Below, in pieces: positions 1-11,151 of a stretch of DNA of 64,000 nt (position 1 is its first letter; each line of letters starts with the position of its first letter). Source of the DNA: Dama dama (taxonomy: Eukaryota > Chordata > Mammalia > Artiodactyla > Cervidae); contig NC_083714.1 of the NCBI RefSeq assembly GCF_033118175.1, forward strand, positions 11,532,001 through 11,596,000, in the 5' to 3' direction. The translations under genes and the position numbers were made by a program. Below the pieces are notes generated by a model. The model saw only the letters and a list, made by a program, of their open reading frames with translations. It did not search any database and was not told where the DNA came from.

Positions 1-124
1 CCAGGTGCTTATGAGACTGAATCAAGATCCAGAGAAGGCAGGGGACCTTGATCTTGAGAGTTATCTGAGAATGAAGACATGCAGGCTTTTTTTTTCTTCC
101 TTCAAGTTCAGGTGCTCTTTTTTT
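1..124. other. Unassigned
   Basis: No gene or repeat recognised. A T-rich run begins near 86. Confidence 0.4.
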
Positions 125-470
125 TTCTTCCAGATTTATTGGGATATGATTGACATGTAGCACTGTGTAAGCTTAAGGCGTACAGCATAGTGATTTGGTT
201 GAACATACCTCATAAATTGATTAGTAAGTGTAGTGAACATCTATTATCTCCTACACATACAAAACTGAAGAAATAGAAAAAAATACATCCTGTTTTCCTT
301 GTGATGAGAACTCTTAGGATTTACTCATGTAACAGCTTTCATACACAACATATGGTGGTATTAATTAGGTTTATTGTATACTGCATCCCTAGTACAGGCT
401 ACTCTTGCATACAGGAAGTCTTTCTTGGGATCTGACCACATTCTCTTAGATTACTTTATCCACTCTGCTT
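125..470 (-). mobile_element. Ancient L1 LINE 3' end, antisense
   Basis: The stretch beginning near 'tttattgggatatgattgac' and continuing through 'tgagaactcttaggattt' matches the remembered reverse complement of mammalian L1M 3' untranslated regions, with heavy divergence. Confidence 0.6.
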
Positions 471-504
471 GTATTTCAGCTCTTGCCCTATAGGGGCTAT
501 GTTT

Positions 505-810
505 TTTACCAAGGAAACAGTAATGGTTAAGAGCACGGACTCTGGAGCCAAGTTGTTGGATTCAACCGTTGACTACACCCTGCTTACTAGCTTACTGGCA
601 ATTTCCCTCCATGTGTCTTGCTTTTCATTAATAGTTCCAGAATCAAATATGGAGTTAATAGAAATGTGCTAATGGCCAGCGTGTGGCCATCAACAGTACT
701 TATTTCTTAGTATTGTTTTGAGGATTAAATGAATTAATCCAGGTCAGGTGCCCATGGACTAGTGCCTGGCACAGAGTAAGGTGTTACATAAGGGATTCAT
801 TGTTATTATT
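505..810 (+). mobile_element. MIR SINE
   Basis: Contains MIR landmarks: 'taagagcacggactctgga', a degraded core, 'gaggattaaatgaattaat' and 'tgcctggcacagagtaagg'. It is tRNA-derived and shared by mammals. Confidence 0.7.
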
Positions 811-1044
811 AAGGTGGATGTGTTTTATCTCCAGTGCCCAACAGTAGTGCTTCTAAAGGTCTTTTAAGTAAGAAGTAAGGACTGACTCCTCCTTGTTGAG
901 TACTAGGAGGTGGGATTGGGGGAGACCATTGGACAGGCCACTGGCAGTAAGGGGGGGACAGTCATCCCCCAGTCTTCTCTTTGTCAGAAGACCTTCTAGA
1001 TTATAACTGGTACACTAGGTAGAATATTTTTCTTTTTTTTTTAG

Positions 1045-1420
1045 TATTTTTCTTTAAATAAACTTTATATTTTGGAATAATTGTAGATTGACCACAAAGC
1101 AGCAAAGACAATATAGAGAGTTCCCAAGGAACCCCTCACACAGTCTCCCCACCGTGGGCATCTTGTGTTATATTGGTGTGTTTGTCACAACTCGGGAGGC
1201 AATGCCAGTCTTTCTGTGACCTACCCCCTCACCCACCCTATCTTCTGATTTCACCTGTTGTTCCCTAACCCCTTCCATTGTTTCAGGATCCCCCCAGGAT
1301 GCCAAGTTACACTTAGTTTTCACGTCTCCTCAGCAACCTCTGGTCTGTAGAGGCTTTTCAGACTTTTCTTGTCTCCTGTGACCTTGATGTTTTTGAAGAG
1401 TACAGGTTGGGTATTCTGTG
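1045..1420 (-). mobile_element. Ancient L1 LINE fragment, antisense
   Basis: 'aataattgtagattgaccac', 'agagagttcccaaggaaccc' and the text that follows match the common antisense L1M 3' region in order. Confidence 0.55.
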
Positions 1421-1458
1421 GACTCTTCCTCTGTTTGGTTTTGTCTCATAGACTGGGA

Positions 1459-1588
1459 CTGGAGAAGGAAATTGCAACCCCCTCCAGTATTCTTGCCTAG
1501 AGAATCCTGTGGATGGACGAGCCTGATGGGCTGCTGTCCATAGGGTTGCACAGAGTCGGACACGACTGAAGCGACTTAGCATTAGCAT
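1459..1588 (+). mobile_element. Bov-tA-type SINE, 5'-truncated
   Basis: Begins at 'ggagaaggaaattgcaaccc' and ends with the BovB-derived tail 'cagagtcggacacgactgaa'. The tRNA-derived head is missing. It abuts an oppositely oriented copy. Confidence 0.85.
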
Positions 1589-1773
1589 ACCCGACTCTTT
1601 GTGACCCTATGGACTGTAGCCCGTCAGGCTCTTCTGTCCATGAGATTGTCCAGGCAAGAAAATTGGGGCAGGTTGCCATGTTCTCCTCCAGGGGATCTTC
1701 CTGATCCAGGGATCAAACCTGTGTCTCCTGCAATGCAGGCAGATTCTTTACCGTTGAGCTACCAGGGAAGCCC
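1589..1773 (-). mobile_element. Bov-tA-type SINE
   Basis: An antisense copy running from 'cgactctttgtgaccctatg' to the reverse of the tRNA-derived head, 'taccagggaagccc'. It is inverted relative to the copy ending at 1588 and is followed by a TG microsatellite. Confidence 0.88.
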
Positions 1774-1779
1774 ACATGC

Positions 1780-1782
<3 letters not shown>

Positions 1783-1836
<54 letters not shown>
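1783..1836. repeat. (TG)27 microsatellite
   Basis: Twenty-seven uninterrupted TG units next to the end of a Bov-tA copy. The purity suggests length polymorphism. Confidence 0.95.
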
Positions 1837-1838
<2 letters not shown>

Positions 1839-1840
<2 letters not shown>

Positions 1841-2990
1841 TAAACCTGCAGGATTGTTGAAACTTTCCTGAGTGAGGAGGCCTAGGGGACACCTGGACCC
1901 TTGCAGGGGCATCAGGATCACAGAAGTGACTTGGCAGTAGGGAGAAGGGATGAAATCTCTGGAGTGCAATAGCCCCTTTCATCCTCAGTGAAACAGACAA
2001 GAGGAAGCAGGGTCGTTTCCCTCCATGGAGAGTGCAGGCGTATGAGTTGGCTGAGCACACACACATGCAGCTGCCCCTGGTGACTGACCGTGTAAAAGGC
2101 CTCTCAGTGGATCCATTTGACGCCCCACCACCTCCCCCACTGCCCACAGCCTGGACAGGCTTGCTGGTATTGATAAAACCCCCTCAGGATCTGATCTTGC
2201 CTAGTCTGAATGCCTCCAATGCCAGTGACTCAACCTCCTTGCTAGGCAGTTTATTCCACTGCCTAACTGCATTAAAGTTCGGAAATGGGCTTTTTCCTCT
2301 CCCTAGGTTCTTTCTATTTTTAGACACGAAGACCCCAGGCTTTCCTTCTCTTCTCTCTCTCTGTCTCCCTCTCTTATGCCAGGTCACTGAGGCCTGCAGT
2401 AATAACAGTCCACATTCCTACTCACATAGAGAACCCCAGCATTTGCTTTGAAGCCTCAAAATGTCATGACCATGCTGCAGTTTGAATACCATAAATGGCC
2501 CACTCCTCACCCCCCACTCCACCACCAAGATTTCCTGTTCTTTGACTTAATATGGGCTTCAGCTGCTGCCTATCAGGGTAGCCCCTTCCATCTTTTCTTT
2601 TGACTTTGCTGTACAATCTCCCCTGCAAAGACCATCTCCACTACCCAGGCCCTGCAGAAAACCTGCCAAACTCCCCACCCCATCCCGATCACCCCCTTGG
2701 AAGCTTCGAGACTAGAACATCGTGCACTAAAATAAAACCCACACCACTGTGCAGCTCCCCATCCCCAGCAGCCCAGTAAGTCGGAGTAGTACAGTTAAAT
2801 GGATGAAAAGCACTGTCATGGGCAAGACATCCCAGCAATCTTACTCCACAAGTATGGTCTCAGGATTTACTTGCATCCTGTGTTATACTACATGCCATGG
2901 AAAACTGAAGACTGTGGCATGGGCTTTGCCCTTAGGACACTTGTTCTCAACTACTTCCGGGGAAAAACAAGGAAATTCCAAGTGAAACAT
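1839..2990. other. No gene or repeat recognised
   Basis: Ordinary single-copy-looking sequence. The open frame at 2032-2451 has no family resemblance, with C-rich and pyrimidine-rich runs, and is treated as chance. Confidence 0.5.
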
Positions 2991-2991
2991 C

Positions 2992-3125
2992 TTTTTTGTT
3001 CAACCAACAAATATTCAGTGAGTATCACCAATGTGTCTCACTATGTTTTAGGCACAGGAGACACAGTGGTGAACAGGATAGATGAAATCTCATTCCTCAT
3101 GGTGCATACATTTCAATGGGAACAT
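2992..3125 (-). mobile_element. L2 LINE 3' end, antisense
   Basis: 'aacaaatattcagtgagtat', 'aggcacaggagacacagtgg' and 'gaacaggatagatgaaatc' follow the order of antisense L2 3' sequence. It may be one element with the relics at 3540-4115, split by a later L1. Confidence 0.6.
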
Positions 3126-3127
3126 GT

Positions 3128-3480
3128 TTGATTTTTTTTAACTTTTTATTTTGTATTGTGTGTTAAGTTGCTTCAGTCATGTCTAAGTCTGTGACCCCAT
3201 AGACTGTATCCTCTATTCATGGAATTCTCCAGGCAAGAATACTGGAGTGGGTAGCCATTCTCTTCTTCAGGGGATCGTACCAACCCAGGGATCAAACCTG
3301 GGTCTCCGGCATTGCAGGCATATTCTTCTTTACCATCTGAGCCACCAGGGAAGCCCACTGTGTATTGGAGTATAGCTGATTAACTATGTTTCAGGTGGAC
3401 ACCAAAGGGACTCAGTCATACATATGCATGTATCCATTCTCCCCCAAACTTCCCTCCAGTCCAGGCTGCCACATAACATT
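3128..3480 (-). mobile_element. Artiodactyl L1 3' end, antisense, split by a SINE
   Basis: 'actttttattttgtattg' before and 'attggagtatagctgattaac' after the SINE belong to the common ruminant L1 3' end in reverse orientation, continuing to 'tatgcatgtatccattctcc'. Confidence 0.6.
3160..3357 (-). mobile_element. Bov-tA-type SINE
   Basis: Complete antisense copy from 'gttaagttgcttcagtcatg' to 'gccaccagggaagccc'. It is inserted into an L1 relic, with short repeats of 'tgtgt' and 'attg' at both edges. Confidence 0.9.
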
Positions 3481-3539
3481 GAGCACAGTTCATGTGCTAT
3501 ATGGGAATATTTTGAAAGCAAACAAATAAGCATGAACTA

Positions 3540-4115
3540 CTTGTATCAGTGAGTGCCAGGAAGGAAATTAACAAGGGGCAGGGATGGAGAGTAACAGGAA
3601 AGGCATTTTTGCAGAGGTTATGTTCAAGCTCAGAATGGAATAGCTTGAGCACAGTCCATGCTGTGTGCCTCAGACAGAGACTTCCTACCAGCAGAACAAA
3701 GTGGGGAGGGCTTTCAGGAGGAGATGGGGTTTGGCTGGGTGACATGCTTGGCACAGAGCATTGACCACTGAGAGCTGCACTTTCATTCAGGTAGAACATT
3801 CCTAATCTTCTTGGAATCTGAGAGAGGAAGGGTCTTCAGGATTTTTCCAGATGATCTGAGTATAAAACCCTTTCTATGTCACACCTAGTAGTTTCCAGCT
3901 AGAAAGATTGAGGCTTTCCAGGTAAGACAAAATCAGGAAGATAGCTTATCAGTGGGGGGAAATCAGGATTTATTGCAGCTAAAAGTAGAAGTTACATCGT
4001 GGAGAATAGAAAAAGATACGTGGATTGGGGCCAAATTATGGTAAAGGTTGTGAAGAGGACCTTGGACTTGATCCAATAAGCAGTGGGTAGTTACTGTCAG
4101 TTTTTGAGCAAGGTA
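3540..4115 (-). mobile_element. Probable degraded L2 LINE, antisense
   Basis: 'gaccttggacttgatccaat', 'aagcagtgggtagttactg' and 'tttttgagcaaggt' resemble the antisense L2 ORF2 3' region also seen at 48.8-50.8 kb. The left part is too diverged to be sure. Confidence 0.4.
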
Positions 4116-4118
4116 AAT

Positions 4119-5979
4119 AGCTGTGAAAAGAAGGGAAGTGAAAAGCAAAGGAGAAAAGGAAAGATATACCCATTTGAATGCAGAGTTCCAAAGAATAGCA
4201 AGGAGAGATAAGAAAGCCTTCATCTATCAATGCAGAGAAATAGAGGAAAACAGTAGAATGGGAAAGACTAGAGATCTCTTCAAGAAAATTAGAGATACCA
4301 AGGGAACATTTCATGCAAAGATGGGCACGATAAAGGACAGAAATGGTAGGGATCTAACAGAAGCAGTAGATATTAAGAAGATGTGGCAAGAATACACAGA
4401 AGAACTATACAAAAAAGATCTTCGTGACCCAGATAATCACGATGGTGTGATCACTCACCCAGAACCAGACATCCTGGAATGTGAAGTCGAGTGGGCCTTA
4501 GGAAGCATCACTATGAACAAAGCTAGTGGAGGTGATGGAATTCCAGTTGAGCTATTTCAAATCCTAAAAGATGATGCTGTGAAAGTGCTGCACTCAATAT
4601 GCCAGCAAATTTGGAAAACTCAGCAGTGGCCACAGGACTGGAAAAGGTCAGTTTTCATTCCAATCCCAAAGAAAGGCAGTGCCGAAGAATGCTCAAACTA
4701 CCACACAATTGCACTCATCTCACACACTAGTAAAGTAATGCTCAAAATTCTCCAAGCTAGGCTTCAGCAATACGTGAACCGTGAACTTCCAGATGTTCAA
4801 GTTGGTTTTAGAAAAGGCAGAGGAACCAGAGATCAAATTGCCAACATCCAATGGATCATCAAAAAAGCAAGAGAGTTCCAGAAAAACATCTATTTCTGCT
4901 TTATTGACTACGCCAAAGCCTTCGACTGTGTGGATCACAATAAACTGTGGAAAATTCTGAAGGAGATGGGAATACCAGACCACCTGACCTGCCTCTTGAG
5001 AAACCTGTATGCAGGTCAGGAACCAACAGTTAGAACTGGACATGGAACAACAGACTGGTTCCAGTAGGAAAAAGAGTACGTCAAGGCTGTATATTGTCAC
5101 CCTGCTTATTTAACTTATATGCAGAGTACATCATGAGAAATGCTGGGCTGGAGGAAACACAGGCTGGAATCAGGATTGCCGGAAGAAATATCAATAGCCT
5201 CAGATATGCAGATGACACCACCCTTATGGCAGAGAGTGAAGAAGAACTAAATAGTCTCTTGATGAAAGTGAAAGAGGAGAGTAAAAAAGTTGGCTTAAAG
5301 CTCAACATTCAGAAAACTAAGATCATGGCATCCAGTCCCATCACTTCATGGCAATTAGACGGGGAAACAGTGGCTGACTCTATTTTTCTGGGCTCCAAAA
5401 TCACTGCAGATGGTGACTGCAGCCATGAAATTAAAAGACGCTTACTCCTTGGAAGGAAAGTTATGACCAACATAGACAGCATATTGAAAAGCAGAGACAT
5501 TACTTTGTAAACACAGGTCCGTCTAGTCAGGGCTATGGTTTTTCCAGTAGTCCTGTATGGATGTGAGAGTTGGACTATAAAGAAAGCTGAGCGCCAAAGA
5601 ATTGATGCTTTTGAACTGTGGTGCTAAAGAAGACTCTTGAGATTCCCTTGGACTGCAAGGAGATCCAAGCAGTCCATCCTAAAGGAGATCAGTCCTGAAT
5701 ATTCATTGGAAGGACTGATGCTGAAGCTGAAACTCCAATTCTTTGGCCACCTGATGTGAAGAGCTGACTCATTTGAAAAGACCCTGATGCTGGGAGAGAT
5801 TGAGGGCAGGAGGAGAAGGGGACGGCAGAGGATGAGATGGTTGAATGGCATCACTGACTTGATGGACGTGGGTTTGGGTAAACTCCGGGAGTTGGTGATG
5901 GACAGAGAGGCCTGGCGTGCTGTGGTTCATGGGGTTGCAAAGAGTCGGACACAACTGAGTGACTGAACTGAACTGAATG
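4119..5979 (+). mobile_element. BovB (RTE-clade) LINE, 5'-truncated, reverse transcriptase broken
   Basis: A 1.86-kb 3' portion of BovB, the RTE retrotransposon abundant in ruminants and squamates, which moves by target-primed reverse transcription. One frame covers 4123-5064 with the palm motif FIDYAKAFD. A one-base loss just before 5065 shifts the frame and creates a TAG there. The second frame, from 5094, carries the catalytic YADD (5205-5216). Further in-frame stops occur at 5508-5510, 5625-5627 and 5757-5759, the last in a CGA-to-TGA type context. The N-terminal endonuclease part is absent. The 3' end has the typical 'ctgaactgaactgaa' tail. The copy is dead. Confidence 0.95.
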
Positions 5980-6069
5980 AAACAAAGACAGAAGGAAAGA
6001 AAGGAAAGGTCCTGACAACTTGGAGTAACCAGAATCCATCCTTCTACCCAGTACACGTGGGCTCCTTTA

Positions 6070-6225
6070 GGGCACATGGTTATGACCCTGGGCTCATATC
6101 TCTGCTCTGCCACTTACTGACTTTGAACTTGGGTAAGTTACTTACCTCCTCTATGCCTCAGTTTCCTCCTCTGTAGAATGGGGTTATTGCGAGGATTAAA
6201 GGAATTAATCATTATGAAGTGCTTA
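6070..6225 (+). mobile_element. MIR SINE
   Basis: 'ctgctctgccacttactga', 'cctcagtttcctcctctgta' and 'gcgaggattaaaggaatta' are MIR landmarks in the sense order. Confidence 0.8.
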
Positions 6226-6231
6226 GACTTT

Positions 6232-6368
6232 TTAAAAGATTGAATTGTAGTTGATGTATGATTTAAGTTACATGTATATAATATAGTGAATCACAATTTT
6301 TAAAGATCATACTCCATTTATGTTATTATAAAATATTGGCTATATTCCTGTGTTGTACAATATATGAA
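6232..6368 (-). mobile_element. L1 LINE 3' end, antisense
   Basis: 'gaattgtagttgatgtatga' through 'aaatattggctatattcctg' and 'tgttgtaca' follow the antisense ruminant L1 3' region. Confidence 0.55.
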
Positions 6369-6614
6369 GTGCTTAGAGTTTAGCTACTGTTTTCCAAGGA
6401 CGAGACTGGTATGAAAAGGTAAAGTGTGGATATTGCCATGAACCTTGAGTTATTCTGGTCACAATTTGATCAGCCCTGCATTGCCTGGGCTCAGGGCCCA
6501 ATGTATACAAAGTAAATGTGGGACTTCTTCCCCAGTAATCTTTTCCATTAGCCTCCTACCAGTAGCTAAAACCACCACTGTTCTTTAGCGGTGAGTTAGA
6601 GGCTCAAGCAATTT
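6369..6614. other. No gene or repeat recognised
   Basis: Short intergenic stretch without a recognisable feature. Confidence 0.5.
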
Positions 6615-6617
6615 TTA

Positions 6618-6910
6618 AAATACTTTTGAAAATTAATTAGTTTATTTACTTTTGGCTGTGCTGGGTCTTTGTTCCTGCAATGAGCTTCCTCTAATTGAGG
6701 CGAGTGGGGGCTACTCTAGTTGCAGTGTGCAGGCTTCTCATTGCAGTGGCTTCTCTTGTTGCAGAGCATGGGGTCCAGAGCACGGGTTAGTTGTGGTGCA
6801 CAGGCTTAGTTGCTCCTCAGCATGTGGAATCAGCTTGGACCAGGGATTAAACCCATGTCCCCTATGCTGTCAGGCAGATTCTTATCCACTGTATTACCAA
6901 GGAAGTCCCT
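6618..6910 (-). mobile_element. CHR-type tRNA-derived SINE, antisense
   Basis: 'ttttggctgtgctgggtct', repeated 'gttgcag' blocks and the reversed head 'taccaaggaagtccc'. This SINE family is shared by ruminants, hippos and whales. Confidence 0.85.
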
Positions 6911-7029
6911 CAAGCATTTTAAACTAAATTAGGGTTTCTTCTTGTCTGGCTGTTAAAAAAAATCAAAACATTAGCTCATTGGCCATTGTTACCTGGAATA
7001 AAGCAGAGCTTTGAAGGAATGGGATACAA

Positions 7030-7585
7030 GATGGTATATTAGTTATCTATTGCTGCTAACAAATGACCCCCAAATGGAGCCATTTAAAACAACAAAGTGA
7101 TCATCTTATCGTTTCTGTGGGTCAGGAATCTGGCAGCATCTTGGCTGGGTGGTTCCATCTCAAAGCCACTCAGGAGGTTTCGGTCAGGCCATGGGTCAGG
7201 GTTGTGGTACCCAGAGACTCCACTGGGGCTGGAGAATCTGCTGAACTCACTCATGTGGCTGTTGGCAGACTTTGAGTTTTAGTTCCTTGTCACCCCTCTT
7301 GGCCTCTCCATTAGGTGGCTCACAACATGGCAGCTTGCTTCTTCCAGTACAATTGATCAGAGAGAGCAGGTACATGACCAAGGGTAGGCCAGTCCAAGGC
7401 AGAGGCCACAGTTTTTTGATAACCTTATCTCTGAAGTTATATCCTATCACTTTTGCCATATTCTGTTCATTACATGTGAGTCCTGAGGTCTAGCCCAAGC
7501 TCAGGGTGAGTGTATATACAGAATGTAAGTATCAGAAAGTGGAGATTATTTGGGCCATTGTAGAGGTAGTCTACCATAAATGGAT
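7030..7585. mobile_element. Ancient mammalian interspersed repeat, family not assigned
   Basis: 'gttatctattgctgctaac', 'cagtttctgtgggtcaggaa'-like text at 7110-7130 and 'gtggctcacaacatggcagc' are familiar from old placental repeats. I cannot name the family with confidence. It may be an old LTR or DNA element. Confidence 0.5.
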
Positions 7586-7589
7586 GAGG

Positions 7590-8255
7590 ATTGATGGTAG
7601 GTGATAAAAAGGCCTCAGTGAAGTGGAAACTTGGAACATCCTGGCCAATTCAGGGTCAGCATAAAATAGTTACTGGACTTAGTGGTGGCCAGAAATATTG
7701 CATACCAAAGGGACAAAGGGAGGAGCAAAAAGGTAGCCTAGGTGGTAGCTAGGAGGTATTTGATCCACAACTGGGGTTGCCAAATGTCCTGGGACCCTCT
7801 GCTCCAGGCCCAAATGTGTCCAGTGGTATCAGTGCCCCTGCCCTTGCCCACCAGGCTCACCCTATGGGCGTGGCCAGGGAGAGAAGAGGGAGCTGGGACA
7901 AGGTCCAGGAAGTCCAGTGGCAGCCGAAGCAAGAGAGGGGAATGCAGGTTCAGCAACTGCATTTGTTTGCAGTGGGGAAAATTGTTAATTTTAGCCTCAC
8001 ACAAGGGGCTGAAGCAGGAGGGTTTGTCATTTCTGCTGAGCTAGCCCTTGGATGCCTCCCACAGGCCACTGCAGCCGTGTCAGCTTCAACCCGCTGTTTG
8101 CAGGGTGGTGAGCTTGGCTAACAGTGAAGAAGAGCTACATGGATTGTGGGCTCCCTTGGGTGTGATGGGTCTGGGCCTTGGGTAGGGGGGCTCAGCCAGT
8201 AGTGCTGCATGTAACAACTATCTGCCAGTGCCTCCTCCTCCGTTTTTGCTCCTGT
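7590..8255. other. No gene or repeat recognised
   Basis: Overlapping short open frames near 7740-8120 on both strands have no recognisable family. Confidence 0.5.
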
Positions 8256-8261
8256 GTTCTC

Positions 8262-8445
8262 ATCCTGGCTCTACCACTTGCTGATTTCTTGACCTAGGGC
8301 AAGTCTTTTCATTTCTCAGTGCCTCCATTTCCTCCTCTGCAAAATGGAGATAAATTGTCCCCAGCTTGCAGGGTTGTTGTGAGATATTGTGAGCTCCTGT
8401 AGGGAAAGTACCAGTAAATGGTAGCTGCTATTACTTATATACCTG
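8262..8445 (+). mobile_element. MIR SINE
   Basis: 'ctggctctaccacttgctga', 'tgcctccatttcctcctctg' and 'cagggttgttgtgaga' are classic MIR segments. Confidence 0.85.
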
Positions 8446-8589
8446 GCTCTGACCCAGGGCACCCAGCCCAAATGAGGCAGATCCCTCACAACACAGGACA
8501 CCACTTCCCAACCCAATCAGAAAACCTCTTTGAGTGTAAGTGTCTTCTTCTCGGTCAGGGCCTTACATGGATTTCTGTGGATTAGGCAC

Positions 8590-8720
8590 GCTAATAATCG
8601 CCATTTCACATAGGAGGAAACTGAGGCTCAGAGAGGTGAAGTGACTTGCTCAGGGGTGCACAGCTAATAACAGGTAGCAGAGTTGGGACCATAATCCAAG
8701 TCATAGTCCCAAATCTGCCC
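8590..8720 (-). mobile_element. MIR SINE, antisense
   Basis: 'aggaggaaactgaggctcag', 'gtgacttgctcaggggtgca' and 'gcagagttgggacc' are the reversed MIR core. Confidence 0.8.
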
Positions 8721-8721
8721 T

Positions 8722-9254
8722 TTTTCTATCCTACCCGCAGTTTGTTGGCCCTTAGCCCAATTTCAGGACGTGATGGGGATAGACAGCCAGACAAAGGAAG
8801 GCTTGGGGTCCAGATCATACAACCTTTTGGAGCCCCACAAACTTGACTTTGCAGTTTCTACTCCATCTCCACATGCCTAAGCCAGGAGTAGAGGTTCTCA
8901 TTTGTGTAACAACACTGTCCCACCCCCACCCCCAAAATACACACACACTTTTCTATCAAATAGCTAATTTTCTTTCAAACACATTCTGAGATGAAGAAAC
9001 AGGAAAGCGAATGCGGATGTGTTTTGAGGACCTGTTCGAAATGCTAAGCTCCAAGAGCACAGTCATCGTCACAGAGAGATGCACTCCCCTCATCCCTCCC
9101 CTCGTTACCAAGGGAAACCTCGGTCCCTGCTGTGGGGCCCTGGGTAAGCTCAGGGTAGACTCCTCCTCTCTCTTATCTGTACTCCTGCAAAGAGGGAAGT
9201 GCTGGAAACCTTTGGTGCTTGAGGCAAGGAATTCAGAATGGAGAAGATTCCAGA
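8722..9254. other. No gene or repeat recognised
   Basis: Ordinary sequence. A C-rich run followed by an ACACAC run lies near 8920-8948. Confidence 0.5.
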
Positions 9255-9437
9255 ATTGAGGCTTGGTCTGGAGAGAGAGGGAGGCAAGGTGAGGAATATG
9301 CAGATCAGAGAGGTCAAAAGAGGATAGAGAAGAGAAAGAACAAGGATTGAGAGAACGGCTAAGGGAAAGGGAAGAGAAAATCAAGAAAGAGTGGAGTGTG
9401 AGAGATGTGAGGAATGGAGGAAAGTTAAGGAAGGGAG
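9255..9437 (+). repeat. Purine-rich tract
   Basis: About 180 bases in which the + strand is mostly A and G, without a regular unit. Such tracts tend to mutate by slippage and can form triplex-like structures. No function is assigned. Confidence 0.7.
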
Positions 9438-9440
9438 TTG

Positions 9441-9780
9441 TAAAATGCAGAAAAATCCTCAAAGAGTGGCCTCCGCAATTGTCATACAGGAGGGGCAACA
9501 GTATCATGGGTAGAGAGCTGAGGAGCCTTGTCTGGAAGCTGCCTTTACACATGGTTTTCATTTAGGGTACATATTGTTGGGGGGTAGCTTTCAGGGGGCA
9601 GATGTTATTAGAGATTGATGAGAAAGAGTGGTTTCTCCCCCAGCCACCCATTGGCCCTGCTGCCACTAATGAGCAGCATTTGTAAAGTGCCTCTTATGTG
9701 CACATGAGATTGAAGAAAATCAAATAGCGGGAAGTAAAGAAAAGGGGGAAAAAAAGCAGAAGGGTCTGTCTACAAAAGCT
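9441..9780. other. No gene or repeat recognised
   Basis: Unremarkable stretch between the purine tract and a SINE. Confidence 0.5.
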
Positions 9781-9783
9781 ATG

Positions 9784-10006
9784 TGTGCATTGCTAAATCG
9801 CTTCAGTTGTGTCCAACTCTTTGTAATCCTATGGACTATAGCCCACCAGGCTCCTCTGTTCATGAGATTTCACAGGCAAGGATTCTGGACTGGGTTGCTA
9901 TCTTCTCCTCCAGGGGATCTTCCCAACCCAGGGATGGAACCCCTGTCTCTTATGTTTCCTGCATTGGCAGGCGGGTTATTTACCACTAGCGCCACCTGGG
10001 AAGCCC
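9784..10006 (-). mobile_element. Bov-tA-type SINE
   Basis: Full-length antisense copy from 'aaatcgcttcagttgtgtcc' to 'gcgccacctgggaagcccc'. Confidence 0.92.
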
Positions 10007-10228
10007 CTGCGAAGGCTGCAACAGGTTAAACTGTCCTGAAGGGGATAAAGGGCAGGGGTGCTGATAGAGGCTTTCTGCTCAGCAGTTGGAGGAGGACAAG
10101 TTGACTAAATCAAGGCCTGATACAGGAGACTCCCCAAAGAGGATGGGTGTATATTCCAGATCAGGCCCACCTCCACCAACAGTAGGGCTAGCTCTGAGTT
10201 TACAGTAAGGACACCAAATGTTACTGAA

Positions 10229-10336
<108 letters not shown>

Positions 10337-10984
10337 TATCTGTGTATGCTCCTAGAGAGGAACATTTCCTCTCCCTGTACACAGACGCATTGCACACCCA
10401 TGGATAACACACAGAGTGTATGAAAGGGATTATGCGCCCTGTCTGCTATCCAGGAGACAGAGGATCTTTCCTTGGCCTGTGAAGGCCATTTCATCTCAGC
10501 TCTCTTTCCCCCTGAGCTCTGTTAAGTGTCTGCTCTGCTCTGTGGAAGAGGGGCCCCAGCTGGGAATGTGTTTTTGTTTTCTGCAGTTCCTTTTTCCTCT
10601 GCCCCAACCTTAGCCTGAGCTGCTATTTCCTCAACAACATCCAAAGGGGGAAGCAGTCATTGGTTTGAGAAGAATCTCTGAGCCAATGAGATGTCAGCTC
10701 AGCCATTGTTTCCAGATGCCTAAAAGAGAATTATCCAAAGAAGAAGCGAAACCTCTGTTGACCAGAATATTTGAGAATGGACAGATAATAATGCAGTTTT
10801 CTGGTGGATTGGGCATTTTTATTTCGATTCATTGTTGACATCCTCTCTAAAGTCTGAGGCCCCTTTCTTGCCTTGTTTTAAGGCTCAGTGAACTGGATTC
10901 TGTTTGATGACCAAGGACTTTGCTTTCTAAATATCAGCCCCAGTGTTTGGGGTCACAGGAAGATAGTATAGTATATCAGTCAGA
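10337..10984. other. No gene or repeat recognised
   Basis: Ordinary single-copy-looking sequence. Confidence 0.5.
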
Positions 10985-10987
10985 CAC

Positions 10988-11150
10988 TGATTTCTAGAAG
11001 TCAGAGGATGTGGGTTCTATTTCCAACGTAGCCACACACTAGCAGTGTGACTTTGGTCTGTAGCTTATCCTTTTAGAGCCTTCATTTCCTCATCTGTCAA
11101 ATGAAGTTTTGTTGTTTTTATAGGATGGAGAAAATATAGGTGAAAATCCT
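10988..11150 (+). mobile_element. MIR SINE
   Basis: 'agcagtgtgactttggtctg', 'catttcctcatctgtcaaat' and 'ataggatggagaaaatatag' follow the MIR order. Confidence 0.75.
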
Positions 11151-11151
11151 G

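Noticed and set aside
1713..2147. Minus-strand frame with a poly-threonine/histidine run
   Set aside because: The run is the translated TG microsatellite and the rest is Bov-tA and flank.
2032..2451. 139-codon + strand frame
   Set aside because: No family resemblance, no splice or promoter context. It runs through C-rich and pyrimidine-rich sequence and is probably chance.
4123..5510. Two long + strand frames that look like genes
   Set aside because: They are the broken reverse transcriptase of a BovB retrotransposon, separated by a frameshift.
7030..7585. Possible endogenous retrovirus LTR
   Set aside because: It is an old repeat, but I see no paired LTRs, primer-binding site or retroviral coding remnant, so no retroviral call is made.
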